From assembly GCF_000760735.1 (NCBI RefSeq), contig NZ_JMEX01000008.1, positions 2,622,390-2,686,389 on the forward strand: a stretch of DNA of 64,000 nt, written 5' to 3'. The notes beneath the pieces are model-generated. The model did no database searches. It was not told the DNA's origin and saw nothing but the letters and a program-made list of their open reading frames with translations. Source of the stretch: Rhodococcoides fascians A44A. GTDB taxonomy: Bacteria; Actinomycetota; Actinomycetes; Mycobacteriales; Mycobacteriaceae. Of the stretch, positions 1-7,071 are shown in pieces. Position 1 is the first letter of the stretch, and each line of letters opens with the position of its first letter. The position numbers were made by a program, and so were the translations under genes.

Positions 1-87
1 ACAATCGAAACTCAATACGTCGTACTGGGCAAGATCCACGGACGGTCCTCACTGCTCGGCTCGGCTCGGCTCGGCTCAACACCGTAA
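1..87 (+). CDS. Possible 3' end of a truncated gene
   Basis: Frame 1 is open from the window edge to a TAA at 85-87 and reads with typical high-GC codon use (ATC, GTC, CTG, GGC, AAG). The last ten codons are built from a CTCGG pentamer repeat. The translated tail matches no family I recognise, and 28 codons is too little to be certain that this is coding. It could also be non-coding DNA 5' of the next gene's terminus. From here to 133 I see nothing else. Confidence 0.22.
   Translation, partial: TIETQYVVLGKIHGRSSLLGSARLGSTP
55..77. repeat. CTCGG pentamer microsatellite
   Basis: CTCGG occurs four times in perfect tandem plus a partial fifth unit. A 5-bp unit shifts the reading frame whenever copy number changes, so if the upstream frame is a real gene its C-terminus would be variable. 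Confidence 0.85.
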
Positions 88-133
88 CGCCGGATATCGC
101 GGACCGCACGTGGTGCGAGTTCGACGCCGGGCG

Positions 134-352
134 TCAGTCCGAGGACTTGCCTTCAGTTGCATCCCCGTCGGTTGCATCCCCGTCGGCGAGATCCGGAGCG
201 AGCTCGCGGGTGGCCATGCCGCCGTTCTTGCCTTCGTCGACGGGACCAGGATGCCCGCCCTTCGGAGAATCCTCGGAGCGGGCATCGGTGTTGCTGTGGT
301 CAGGGGTGTTGCTGTGGTCAGGGGTGTTGCTGTGGTCAGGGGTGTTGGTCAT
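134..352 (-). CDS. Small repeat-rich hypothetical protein
   Basis: This 72-residue, hydrophilic, mostly acidic protein has no recognised domain. Its N-terminus is three tandem TPDHSN hexapeptides (from an 18-bp DNA repeat) and its C-terminus contains two DGDAT units (from a 15-bp repeat). It lies 55 bp downstream of the DHA2 exporter on the same strand and may be the last gene of that transcript. No strong Shine-Dalgarno sequence precedes the ATG at 352. The composition suggests an intrinsically disordered peptide. I infer that it is expressed only from its position and clean frame, so it may not be a gene. Confidence 0.4.
   Translation of the reverse strand: MTNTPDHSNTPDHSNTPDHSNTDARSEDSPKGGHPGPVDEGKNGGMATRELAPDLADGDATDGDATEGKSSD
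157..186. repeat. Two 15-bp tandem repeats
   Basis: The unit TTGCATCCCCGTCGG occurs twice in perfect tandem. It is in frame in the small minus-strand ORF, where it adds five residues per copy near the C-terminus. Confidence 0.9.
288..341. repeat. Three 18-bp tandem repeats
   Basis: The unit GTGTTGCTGTGGTCAGGG occurs three times without mismatch. On the minus strand it encodes TPDHSN three times at the start of the small ORF. The perfect identity suggests recent expansion. Confidence 0.95.
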
Positions 353-407
353 GCCGACTGGAGTAACCGTTGTCCAGCGGCTTCAACCGCCGGGCACGGT
401 ACGGGCG

Positions 408-1895
408 CTAGGCGGTCCTGACTTCCTCCGGCTGAACGCGCTCGGCCGGCTGGTCGGCTGCAGGCCTGCGGATGAAGAACGAGGCCGCTACCGCGACGAG
501 GGAGACGACGCCTCCGCACAGGAAGGCGGTGTGGATACCGTCCTGGCTGGCCGCGGTCTCCGCGACTCCGGAGGCAACGCGTGAGGCTGCCGTCGTGGAC
601 ATGACGGTCACGAACAGTGCCGTACCGGCGGCGCCCGCCAACTGCTGGAGGGTGTTGAAGATCGCGCTGCCGTGCGAGTACAGGTGCTTCGGCAGCGATC
701 CCAGCGACGACGTCATCAGCGGTGTCATGATCGTGGCGAGACCGACCGACAGAACACAGTGGATCGCGACGACCATCGGGAGCGAGGACTCGGCGTCGAG
801 CAGGGTCATCGCCCAGAGAGCGGCGCTGACGATCATCGCCCCGGGAATGACGAGGGGCCGCGGGCCGATTCGGTCGAACGCGCGTCCGACGAACGGCGCG
901 AGCAAGCCCATCGTCAGACCGCCGGGCAGAAGCATGAGTCCGGTGGTCAGCGTGTCGAGTCCGAGGATGTTCTGCAGGTACATCGGCAGCAGGATCAAGG
1001 CACCGAACAGGGCCATCATGCTGATCATCAGCATGCCGAGTCCGATGGTGAACGTCGGTGTGGAGAACGGCCGCATGTTGAGCAGGGCACGCTCCGAGTC
1101 CTGACGGGCGATCTGTCGCATCACGAAGATCGCCAGCGCAACCACTCCGACGGTCAACGGAATCCACACGGGGATCGACGATCCCTCGGCGGAGTGGCCG
1201 ATGCTGCTCAGCCCGTAGACGAGTCCACCGAATGCCAGCGCGGACAGTACGACCGACAACCCATCGAAGGATGGCCTGCTGGTCGGCGTCACGTTCTTGA
1301 CCAGTCCGACGCCGATGCCGAAGGCGATCAACGCGATCGGCAGCACGAGCCAGAACATCCAGCGCCAGTCGAGTGCGTCGAGGATGATGCCGGAGATCGT
1401 CGGGCCGACGGCAGGAGCCACGGCGATCACGATGGAGATGACGCCCATCATCTTTCCTCGCTCGTGGGCCGGAACGAGGTTGAGGACGGTGTTCATCAGC
1501 AACGGCAGCATGAGGGCGGTGCCGCTGGCCTGGACGATGCGGCCCGCGAGCAACAGTTCGAACCCGGGAGCCGACGCCGCCAGCAGGGTGCCGACGGTGA
1601 ACAACGTCATCGCGGCGACGAACACCTGACGCAACGTGAAGCGCTGGAACAGGTATCCGGTCGTCGGGATGACGACGGCCATGGTGAGCATGAAGCCGGT
1701 GGTCAGCCATTGTGCGGTCGTTGCGGTGATGCTCAGGTCCACCATCAACCGCGGCAGCGCGACACTCATGATCGTCTCGTTGAGGATCATGACGAATGCC
1801 GCGACCACCAGGACGCCGATGAGCAGCCTCCCGCCCGGCGGCAGCTGTGAGGCCTCGTTCTTGCTCGGCGAAGTATCCATCGCGTCTGTCTGCAT
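408..1895 (-). CDS. MFS drug exporter, DHA2 (EmrB/QacA) family
   Basis: This is a 495-residue proton-driven multidrug efflux permease, the usual length for the 14-helix DHA2 family. After a short polar N-terminus, hydrophobic segments begin at about residue 25. Motifs include LNETIMSVALPRL in helix 1 (family pattern LDxTxVNVALP), QWLTTGFMLTMAV in helix 2 and the GRIVQASGTALMLPL region around helix 4. A GAGGA sequence about 9 nt upstream supports the ATG at 1895; a second ATG at 1880 is possible. It is divergent from a TetR gene, with a palindromic operator between them, so it is probably repressed by that TetR and induced by a toxic substrate. The substrate cannot be read from the sequence. 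Confidence 0.9.
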   Translation of the reverse strand: MQTDAMDTSPSKNEASQLPPGGRLLIGVLVVAAFVMILNETIMSVALPRLMVDLSITATTAQWLTTGFMLTMAVVIPTTGYLFQRFTLRQVFVAAMTLFTVGTLLAASAPGFELLLAGRIVQASGTALMLPLLMNTVLNLVPAHERGKMMGVISIVIAVAPAVGPTISGIILDALDWRWMFWLVLPIALIAFGIGVGLVKNVTPTSRPSFDGLSVVLSALAFGGLVYGLSSIGHSAEGSSIPVWIPLTVGVVALAIFVMRQIARQDSERALLNMRPFSTPTFTIGLGMLMISMMALFGALILLPMYLQNILGLDTLTTGLMLLPGGLTMGLLAPFVGRAFDRIGPRPLVIPGAMIVSAALWAMTLLDAESSLPMVVAIHCVLSVGLATIMTPLMTSSLGSLPKHLYSHGSAIFNTLQQLAGAAGTALFVTVMSTTAASRVASGVAETAASQDGIHTAFLCGGVVSLVAVAASFFIRRPAADQPAERVQPEEVRTA

Positions 1896-1930
1896 GTTCA
1901 GTGATTCCTCGAAGTGTGGCCGACGTTCTT

Positions 1931-1967
1931 GTTGACAGTGTGCGGCGAACTGACAGTGACTGTCAAC
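1931..1967. promoter_or_regulatory. TetR operator between exporter and regulator
   Basis: A perfect 15-bp palindrome, TGACAGTGACTGTCA, lies at 1951-1965. An additional half-site GTTGACAGT at 1931-1939 pairs with ACTGTCAAC at 1959-1967. The site sits in the 119-bp divergent gap, where a bound repressor could block both promoters. Binding by the adjacent TetR protein is inferred from position and symmetry. Confidence 0.7.
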
Positions 1968-2014
1968 TTGGAATGGACTGGTATGTTGAGGCCAACAGAA
2001 AGGGTGACGCGGAG

Positions 2015-2716
2015 ATGAACAATGCGGGTGGGGCGCCAGCGCAGTCCGATCACGCGCAGTCCGATCATGCGCAGTCCGATCATGCGCAGTCCGATCACGC
2101 GCCGCCGGTGCTCGATCTGAGGGAACGACGGCGGCGCGAGACCCGGCTGGACATCAACCTGGCTGCGCTCGACTTGTTCGAGCAGCGGGGAGTGGCCGCG
2201 ACGACCGTCGACGAGATCGCCAAAGCGGCAGGCGTGTCGCCCAGTACGTTCTTTCGTCAGTTCAAGACGAAGGAAGAGTCGATCCTGTCGGTGGATCTCG
2301 ATCTGGACGCCGAGATCGAGCAGTGGCTCGAGCACACCGACGCACGCGACATCGACCTCGCCGGGATGGAAGCGATCTACGAACGCGCCGCTCTTCGGCT
2401 CGTCGGAGCCTCGGAGGAAACCACGAGCCGCGTGCTGCGTGCGCGTCGACTCATCAACGGAGACGCGCAGTTGCGAGCCACTGCGATCGCGATGGATGCG
2501 ACCGCGCTGTGCCGCCTGTCCGACGCGCTGACTAGCGCCCTGAACGGCACGCGATCACGCACGTTCGCACGGCTGATGGTCGAGAGTGCGGGGATGACGC
2601 TTCGGATCGCGTTCGACGAGTGGGCCACACGCGTCGATGCAGGCGAGGACGCCGATCTCGCGGAAATCTATCGAACTACGCGCGGTGAACTGCGACAGGT
2701 GATCGGGCAGCAATAG
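2015..2716 (+). CDS. TetR family transcriptional regulator
   Basis: This 233-residue one-component repressor carries an N-terminal helix-turn-helix: ETRLDINLAALDLFEQRG, then VDEIAKAAGVSPSTFFRQF, at roughly residues 37-77. The C-terminal part should be the ligand pocket. The ATG at 2015 follows AAAGGG and GGAG; an upstream ATG at 1973 in the same frame would add 14 residues and run into the operator. Before the DNA-binding domain are four tandem QSDHA pentapeptides from a 15-bp DNA repeat, an odd disordered extension. It is divergent from the DHA2 exporter, its likely target. Confidence 0.88.
   Translation: MNNAGGAPAQSDHAQSDHAQSDHAQSDHAPPVLDLRERRRRETRLDINLAALDLFEQRGVAATTVDEIAKAAGVSPSTFFRQFKTKEESILSVDLDLDAEIEQWLEHTDARDIDLAGMEAIYERAALRLVGASEETTSRVLRARRLINGDAQLRATAIAMDATALCRLSDALTSALNGTRSRTFARLMVESAGMTLRIAFDEWATRVDAGEDADLAEIYRTTRGELRQVIGQQ
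2041..2100. repeat. Four 15-bp tandem repeats in TetR gene
   Basis: Four copies of GCAGTCCGATCAYGC differ only at one C/T position. The repeat is in frame and encodes QSDHA four times, so gain or loss of units would keep the TetR reading frame. Confidence 0.95.
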
Positions 2717-2726
2717 TCTTCTCCAC

Positions 2727-3305
2727 ATGATTGCCACACTGCGGAGCCGCATCGTTCGGACGGCTGCGTACCGGCGCCTGTCCACTCGGGCGAGCGGACC
2801 GCTGACCCCCACCCGCGCTGCCGCCAGGCTGTCGGCGTACGTCTATGGAAACATCCTCGTGCTGACCGCGGTGGTCGCGGCGTCGCCCGCGAGCATCGAC
2901 GACGGCGACGCGTTCCTCCTCGTGCTGGCCACCGCATCGACGACGTTCGTTGCCCACGTGTTCGCCGAGATCGTCGCGCGCAGCAACATTCCCGAGTCGG
3001 TGCACGGATCGACCGACACCCAGAAGAAGCAGACGGTGATCGACGAGATCCGAGACGCCGTCCCCATCGCGTCGTCCGGCACCGTTCCGGCGGCGATCCT
3101 CGCCCTCGCCTGGCTGTGGATCCTGCCGACGTTCTGGGCGCAGCTCATCGCCGGTGGGGTCGTGGTGTTCCGCATCGCGACACTGCAGATCGTCGCTCAG
3201 CGACTACGCGGCGAACCCCTCACGTTCAAGGTGTTCGTCGCCGGCCTGGTGACCGCGGCTCTGGCCGCCGTCATCGTGTTGCTGAAGGTCTACACCTCGC
3301 ACTGA
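2727..3305 (+). CDS. Small integral membrane protein, function unknown
   Basis: This 192-residue protein has a basic N-terminus followed by about four hydrophobic helices (near residues 40-55, 65-80, 112-145 and 168-188). A polar stretch around residues 85-110 (VHGSTDTQKKQTVIDEIRD) may lie at the membrane face. I do not recognise a named family. It starts 10 bp after the TetR stop on the same strand, so it is probably co-transcribed, and could be a second member of that regulon. No clear ribosome binding site is visible. Confidence 0.7.
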   Translation: MIATLRSRIVRTAAYRRLSTRASGPLTPTRAAARLSAYVYGNILVLTAVVAASPASIDDGDAFLLVLATASTTFVAHVFAEIVARSNIPESVHGSTDTQKKQTVIDEIRDAVPIASSGTVPAAILALAWLWILPTFWAQLIAGGVVVFRIATLQIVAQRLRGEPLTFKVFVAGLVTAALAAVIVLLKVYTSH

Positions 3306-3315
3306 ACTGTCAGGG

Positions 3316-4260
3316 TCAGGCCAGGTCGACACGGGAGAGCGGCTCGTCACCGTCCAGGACTCGCAGAATGTCTTCCGCTGCCGAGCGACTCGCGCTCGCG
3401 CGTGCCTGCGCGGTCTGGCCGGCGAGGTGGGAGGTGACCACGACGCTCGGAAGCTCGCGCAGCGCACTGGCGGTCGGCAACGGCTCGACGTCCACCACGT
3501 CGAGCCCGGCCCCGGCGATACCGCCCGAGCGCACCGCGTCCGCCACGGCGTCCTCGTCGACCAGGGAACCTCGGGCCGTATTGATCAGCGAAGCAGTGCT
3601 TTTCATGATCGACAGTTCGCGAACGCCGATCATGTGCGTGTTTCGGGCCGTCGGCCGCACGTGCAGCGACACGAAATCGGACTCGGCCAGCACCTCGTCG
3701 AGACCGCAGTACTGCACCGGCCTCGCGGGGTCGGGATACGACGTGTGGACCAGCACTCGCATTCCGAAACACGCGGCAAGCTCGGCCAGACGTGACCCGC
3801 TCGGCCCGAATCCGATGATCCCCAGCGTCGACCCGCGTAGTTCGACGGTGTCGTGCCGCGGCCAACCTCCGCTCGCCACCCCGGCGAGCGTCTCGCCGAC
3901 GCGTCGAGCGCACATCGAGACCAGCATGAACGCCATCTCGGCGACGGCGTTGCTGTTGGCCCCCGGTGTGTTGCACACGGCGACCCCACGCCGCGAGGCC
4001 GCGTCCACGTCGATGGTGTCGTAACCCACCCCGCTGCGCGCAATGACGGTGAGATCGGGTGCTGCATCGATCATCTGGGCCGTGATCGGTTCTCCCGCCA
4101 CGAGGGCGGCTTCGGCGACGGAGAGCAGCGAGGCCATCTCACCCGGAGGGCGCGCACCGCGTGCCGGGCTGTGGACGGTGGTGTGCCCACGGCCGCGAAG
4201 AAGCCGGTCGACGTCGTCACCCGGTTCGAGATAGTCGGTGGTGATCAGAATCCGTGCCAT
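3316..4260 (-). CDS. D-isomer-specific 2-hydroxyacid dehydrogenase (SerA-like)
   Basis: This 314-residue NAD-dependent 2-hydroxyacid dehydrogenase interconverts a 2-hydroxyacid and a 2-oxoacid. The N-terminal substrate domain contains VIARSGVGYDTIDVDAA. The Rossmann domain has GIIGFGPSGSRLAELAACFG around residue 143, followed by INTARGSLVDEDAV and, near residue 280, SHLAGQT in place of the catalytic-His motif (family HxAGxT). The start ATG at 4260 lies 2 bp after the preceding dehydrogenase stop, so the two are translationally linked. The upstream partner acts on malate or tartrate, which suggests a shared hydroxyacid pathway, but the substrate is inferred. 3-phosphoglycerate dehydrogenase activity proper is less likely because no ACT domain is present. 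Confidence 0.85.
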   Translation of the reverse strand: MARILITTDYLEPGDDVDRLLRGRGHTTVHSPARGARPPGEMASLLSVAEAALVAGEPITAQMIDAAPDLTVIARSGVGYDTIDVDAASRRGVAVCNTPGANSNAVAEMAFMLVSMCARRVGETLAGVASGGWPRHDTVELRGSTLGIIGFGPSGSRLAELAACFGMRVLVHTSYPDPARPVQYCGLDEVLAESDFVSLHVRPTARNTHMIGVRELSIMKSTASLINTARGSLVDEDAVADAVRSGGIAGAGLDVVDVEPLPTASALRELPSVVVTSHLAGQTAQARASASRSAAEDILRVLDGDEPLSRVDLA

Positions 4261-4262
4261 GC

Positions 4263-5354
4263 TCAGTGGCCGCTGACGTCCGACGCGAGCAGAGCATCCT
4301 TCACCGCGGCGCCGAGGCCGGCGGTGGTACCCGTGCCACCCAGATCCGGTGTGGCGTAGGAGCCGTCGGCCAGAACGGACTCGACGGCACGCAGAACCGC
4401 GGCGCCTGCCTCGGGCTCGCCGAGGTGCTCGAGCATCAGCGACGCGCTCCAGATCTGCCCGATCGGATTGGCGACGCCCTGCCCGGCGATATCGGGTGCG
4501 GAGCCGTGCACCGGCTCGAACAGGCTCGGGAACTTCCTCTCCGGGTTGATGTTCGCGCTGGGCGCGATCCCGATCGTCCCGGTGCATGCCGGGCCGAGAT
4601 CGGACAGGATGTCGCCGAACAGGTTGCTGGCGACGACCACGTCGAACCAATCCGGATGCATCACGAAGTTCGCGGTCAGAATGTCGATGTGGTACTTGTC
4701 CACTCGGACGTCGTCGTACCCGGCGGCCATCTTCTCGACGCGTTCGTCCCAGTACGGCATGGTGATGGAAATGCCGTTGCTCTTCGTGGCCGAGGTCAGG
4801 TGGCGCGCAGGCCGCTGCTGGGCGAGATCGAAGGCGTACTTCAGGATTCGATCGACTCCCGTCCTGGTCATCACGGTTTCCTGGATGACGGTCTCCCGGT
4901 CCGTGCCCTCGAACATCGTGCCGCCGATGCTCGAGTACTCACCCTCGGTGTTCTCGCGAACGACATAGAAGTCGATCTCGCCCGGCTCGCGTCCGGCCAG
5001 AGGGCTTGTCACGCCCGGCATCGACTTGACCGGCCGGAGGTTGACGTACTGATCGAACGTGCGACGAAACTGCAGGAGGCTGCCCCACAACGACACGTGA
5101 TCCGGCACCACATCCGGCCACCCGACCGCGCCGAAGAAGATGGCGTCGAAGCGATTCAGTTGATCGAACCAGCCGTCGGGCAGCATCTTTCCGTGGGCGG
5201 TGTAGTACTCCGCACTCGCGTAGTCGAACTCCTCGATGTCGAGCGTGAAGTCGAACGTCGACGCGGCCGCCTGCAGAACCGCGAGACCCTCGGGAACCAC
5301 TTCCTTGCCGATTCCGTCTCCGGCGATGACAGCGATTCTGTGCGTGGAACCCAT
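4263..5354 (-). CDS. Tartrate / D-malate dehydrogenase (isocitrate-type)
   Basis: This 363-residue member of the isocitrate/isopropylmalate dehydrogenase family probably carries out NAD- and metal-dependent oxidative decarboxylation of D-malate or tartrate. Visible motifs are IAVIAGDGIGKEVVPEG at the N-terminus, VVRENTEGEYSSIGG near residue 137 (typical of the tartrate/D-malate branch), the metal-binding segment NLFGDILSDLG near 249, and EPVHGSAPDIAG near 283. A GGAGG sequence precedes the ATG at 5354. It is divergent from a LysR gene, the usual arrangement for an inducible catabolic dehydrogenase. Isopropylmalate dehydrogenase is less likely, because no leucine-synthesis genes are nearby. 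Confidence 0.87.
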   Translation of the reverse strand: MGSTHRIAVIAGDGIGKEVVPEGLAVLQAAASTFDFTLDIEEFDYASAEYYTAHGKMLPDGWFDQLNRFDAIFFGAVGWPDVVPDHVSLWGSLLQFRRTFDQYVNLRPVKSMPGVTSPLAGREPGEIDFYVVRENTEGEYSSIGGTMFEGTDRETVIQETVMTRTGVDRILKYAFDLAQQRPARHLTSATKSNGISITMPYWDERVEKMAAGYDDVRVDKYHIDILTANFVMHPDWFDVVVASNLFGDILSDLGPACTGTIGIAPSANINPERKFPSLFEPVHGSAPDIAGQGVANPIGQIWSASLMLEHLGEPEAGAAVLRAVESVLADGSYATPDLGGTGTTAGLGAAVKDALLASDVSGH

Positions 5355-5372
5355 CGAGCGGTCCTCCTGGTT

Positions 5373-5414
5373 TCGGTCTGTAGGTGTCGGTCTGTAGGCG
5401 TCGGTCTGTAGGTG
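5373..5414. repeat. Three 14-bp tandem repeats in divergent promoter gap
   Basis: Three copies of TCGGTCTGTAGGTG (one with a C near the end) lie 19 to 60 bp upstream of the malate/tartrate dehydrogenase start. They are in the region expected to hold its promoter or 5' untranslated leader. They may be repeated binding sites for the adjacent LysR protein; this is an inference. Confidence 0.85.
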
Positions 5415-5475
5415 AACGTTCGGTTCGACAGTAATTCGCAAGAAGCCGCGGAGAAAGGGGGCATCTGGCAAAGTA

Positions 5476-5496
5476 TTCTTTCCTTGGAGGAAAGAA
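5476..5496. promoter_or_regulatory. Inverted repeat before the LysR start
   Basis: TTCTTTCC at 5476-5483 and GGAAAGAA at 5489-5496 form a perfect 8-bp inverted repeat with a 5-nt spacer, and the last arm ends 9 bp before the LysR ATG. It contains a T-N11-A pattern of the kind LysR proteins bind, so it may be an autoregulatory operator. An RNA hairpin hiding the ribosome binding site is the alternative. Confidence 0.55.
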
Positions 5497-5505
5497 AGGC
5501 GTCGA

Positions 5506-6402
5506 ATGCAGAAGGACGATCTCGGATTCTTCGAGGTGGTGGCCAGATCGGCGAGCCTCACCGCTGTGGGGCGCGAGCTGGGGGTGTCCGTCTCCTCGGT
5601 CAGCAAACGACTCGCTCAGCTCGAATCCAGGTTGGCGGTCCGCCTGGTCCATCGCAGTACCCGCAGGCTCACGTTGACGCCGGAAGGTGAGCGGTACGCA
5701 CGCGGTGCCGCGGCCATTTCGGCCGACGTGGCCGAGCTGGAGGAATCGATCAGCGGCCACTACGCGGAGCTGCGGGGTCGACTTCGGGTTCACTCGTCGG
5801 TCGGGTTGGGGCGGGCGCACATCGCGCCACTGATGGCGGAGTTCGTGGCGTTGCACCCGAGACTTGAGGTGGACGTGGAACTCTCCGCGACACCTCCGGC
5901 GGCATCGATGACGCCGTACGACCTCTCCATCCGGGTTGGTGCGCTGCAGGATTCGAGGTCCACCGCCAAGCGGCTCGCGCGCAGCCGTCGGATCGTGGTC
6001 GCCTCGCCCGGGTACGTCGCCGAACACGGATCGCCTCGCACCATCGAGGAGATCCGCCGGCACAACTGCATCGTGCTGCGGCAGGACGCGGGTGACTTCG
6101 CGCTGTGGCGATTCGGCGTCGGCGCCGACGAGACGGCGCTGCGGGTCTCCGGGAACATGACGAGCAACGACGGGGACGTCACCACCGCGTGGTGTGTGGA
6201 GGGACGCGGTCTGCTGATGCGATCGCTGTGGCACGTCGGTCCGATGCTGCGCGACGGCTCGTTGGTGCAGGTTCTTCCGGACATCGCTACCCCCGACGCG
6301 GACATTCATGCCGTCTACTCGGCGGCTCCGCAGGTTCCACGACGGGTGCGCGCGGCCGTCGACCATCTTCGCGAACACCTGCCACCGCGCCTGTCCGCGT
6401 GA
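5506..6402 (+). CDS. LysR family transcriptional regulator
   Basis: This 298-residue LysR-type regulator has standard length and layout. The N-terminal winged helix-turn-helix (FFEVVARSASLTAVGRELGV, then SVSSVSKRLAQLE) covers residues 7-45, and a periplasmic-binding-protein-like effector domain follows from about residue 90. It is divergent from the D-malate/tartrate dehydrogenase and hydroxyacid dehydrogenase pair and is their likely activator, with the substrate or a related acid as effector. The gap between them holds both a triplicated 14-bp repeat and an inverted repeat. Confidence 0.9.
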   Translation: MQKDDLGFFEVVARSASLTAVGRELGVSVSSVSKRLAQLESRLAVRLVHRSTRRLTLTPEGERYARGAAAISADVAELEESISGHYAELRGRLRVHSSVGLGRAHIAPLMAEFVALHPRLEVDVELSATPPAASMTPYDLSIRVGALQDSRSTAKRLARSRRIVVASPGYVAEHGSPRTIEEIRRHNCIVLRQDAGDFALWRFGVGADETALRVSGNMTSNDGDVTTAWCVEGRGLLMRSLWHVGPMLRDGSLVQVLPDIATPDADIHAVYSAAPQVPRRVRAAVDHLREHLPPRLSA

Positions 6403-6430
6403 AACTGCTGACGACGTAGATAATGGACGA

Positions 6431-6982
6431 ATGCGGTCGCGCCAGAAGGTCCTCAACGCAACTCTGCGGTTGATCGAGGACGGTGGATTCGAGGGGGTCA
6501 ACGTTGCCGCGGTCGCCGGTGCCGCGGGGGTCTCGCGGCAAACCGTCTACAGCATCTTCGGGTCTCGCGAAGAGGTCGTGTCTCAGGCGGTGGCCAGTCT
6601 GGTGCTGGAGATTCTGGGCGGCATTCGTGCGAGGCTCGAATCCACCGGCTCCGTGGCGGAGTTCGCGACCGAGATGATCGTGTCGGGACGTGACGCGTTT
6701 CGCTCCAATCCCGTGCTCGCGGCGCTTCTGGTGGCGGAGCAGGGAAACCCTGTCTTCGACTACGGGATGATCGCGCGCGCCAAACCTGTTGCGCGGCAGT
6801 TCTTCGACTCGCTCGTCGATCGCGGCATGGTCGACGAGCGGCACCTGGACGAGATCGTCGAGATCACCGTGCGCCTCGGCCTGTCGGTGATCGTCTTCGA
6901 CAGCGATGCAGTGCGTACGGACGAGTCCCTTCGTGAGTTCCTCGGCAGGTGGCTCGAACCCGCGCTCGACCGACTGGCCTGA
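6431..6982 (+). CDS. TetR family transcriptional regulator
   Basis: This 183-residue protein has the TetR DNA-binding domain at residues 5-50 (NATLRLIEDGGFEGVNVAAV, then AGAAGVSRQTVYSIFGSREE) and a helical ligand domain after it. The ATG at 6431 starts directly before the conserved region, only 28 bp after the LysR stop. The gene downstream is a Tat-exported GMC oxidoreductase with its own promoter, which may be its target. No palindromic operator was obvious in the 38-bp gap. Confidence 0.85.
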   Translation: MRSRQKVLNATLRLIEDGGFEGVNVAAVAGAAGVSRQTVYSIFGSREEVVSQAVASLVLEILGGIRARLESTGSVAEFATEMIVSGRDAFRSNPVLAALLVAEQGNPVFDYGMIARAKPVARQFFDSLVDRGMVDERHLDEIVEITVRLGLSVIVFDSDAVRTDESLREFLGRWLEPALDRLA

Positions 6983-7001
6983 CACCGCACCCGAGAAAAC
7001 C

Positions 7002-7029
7002 TTGACACTTCTTCGCTGGGGTGTCTAGT
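7002..7029 (+). promoter_or_regulatory. SigA-like promoter of the GMC oxidoreductase
   Basis: TTGACA at 7002-7007 and TCTAGT at 7024-7029 are separated by 16 bp, a good housekeeping-type promoter just after the TetR stop. If it is used, transcription begins near 7036. The GTG at 7021 then cannot be the translation start, and the in-frame GTGs further down become the candidates. Confidence 0.5.
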
Positions 7030-7071
7030 TTTGGATCCGCGCGGTCCGAAGGGGCTGTCGTTTCCGACGGG

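Noticed and set aside
3316..4650. A 444-residue form of the hydroxyacid dehydrogenase
   Set aside because: The extra N-terminal 130 residues are out-of-frame translation of the malate/tartrate dehydrogenase gene. The true ATG at 4260 begins the conserved fold.
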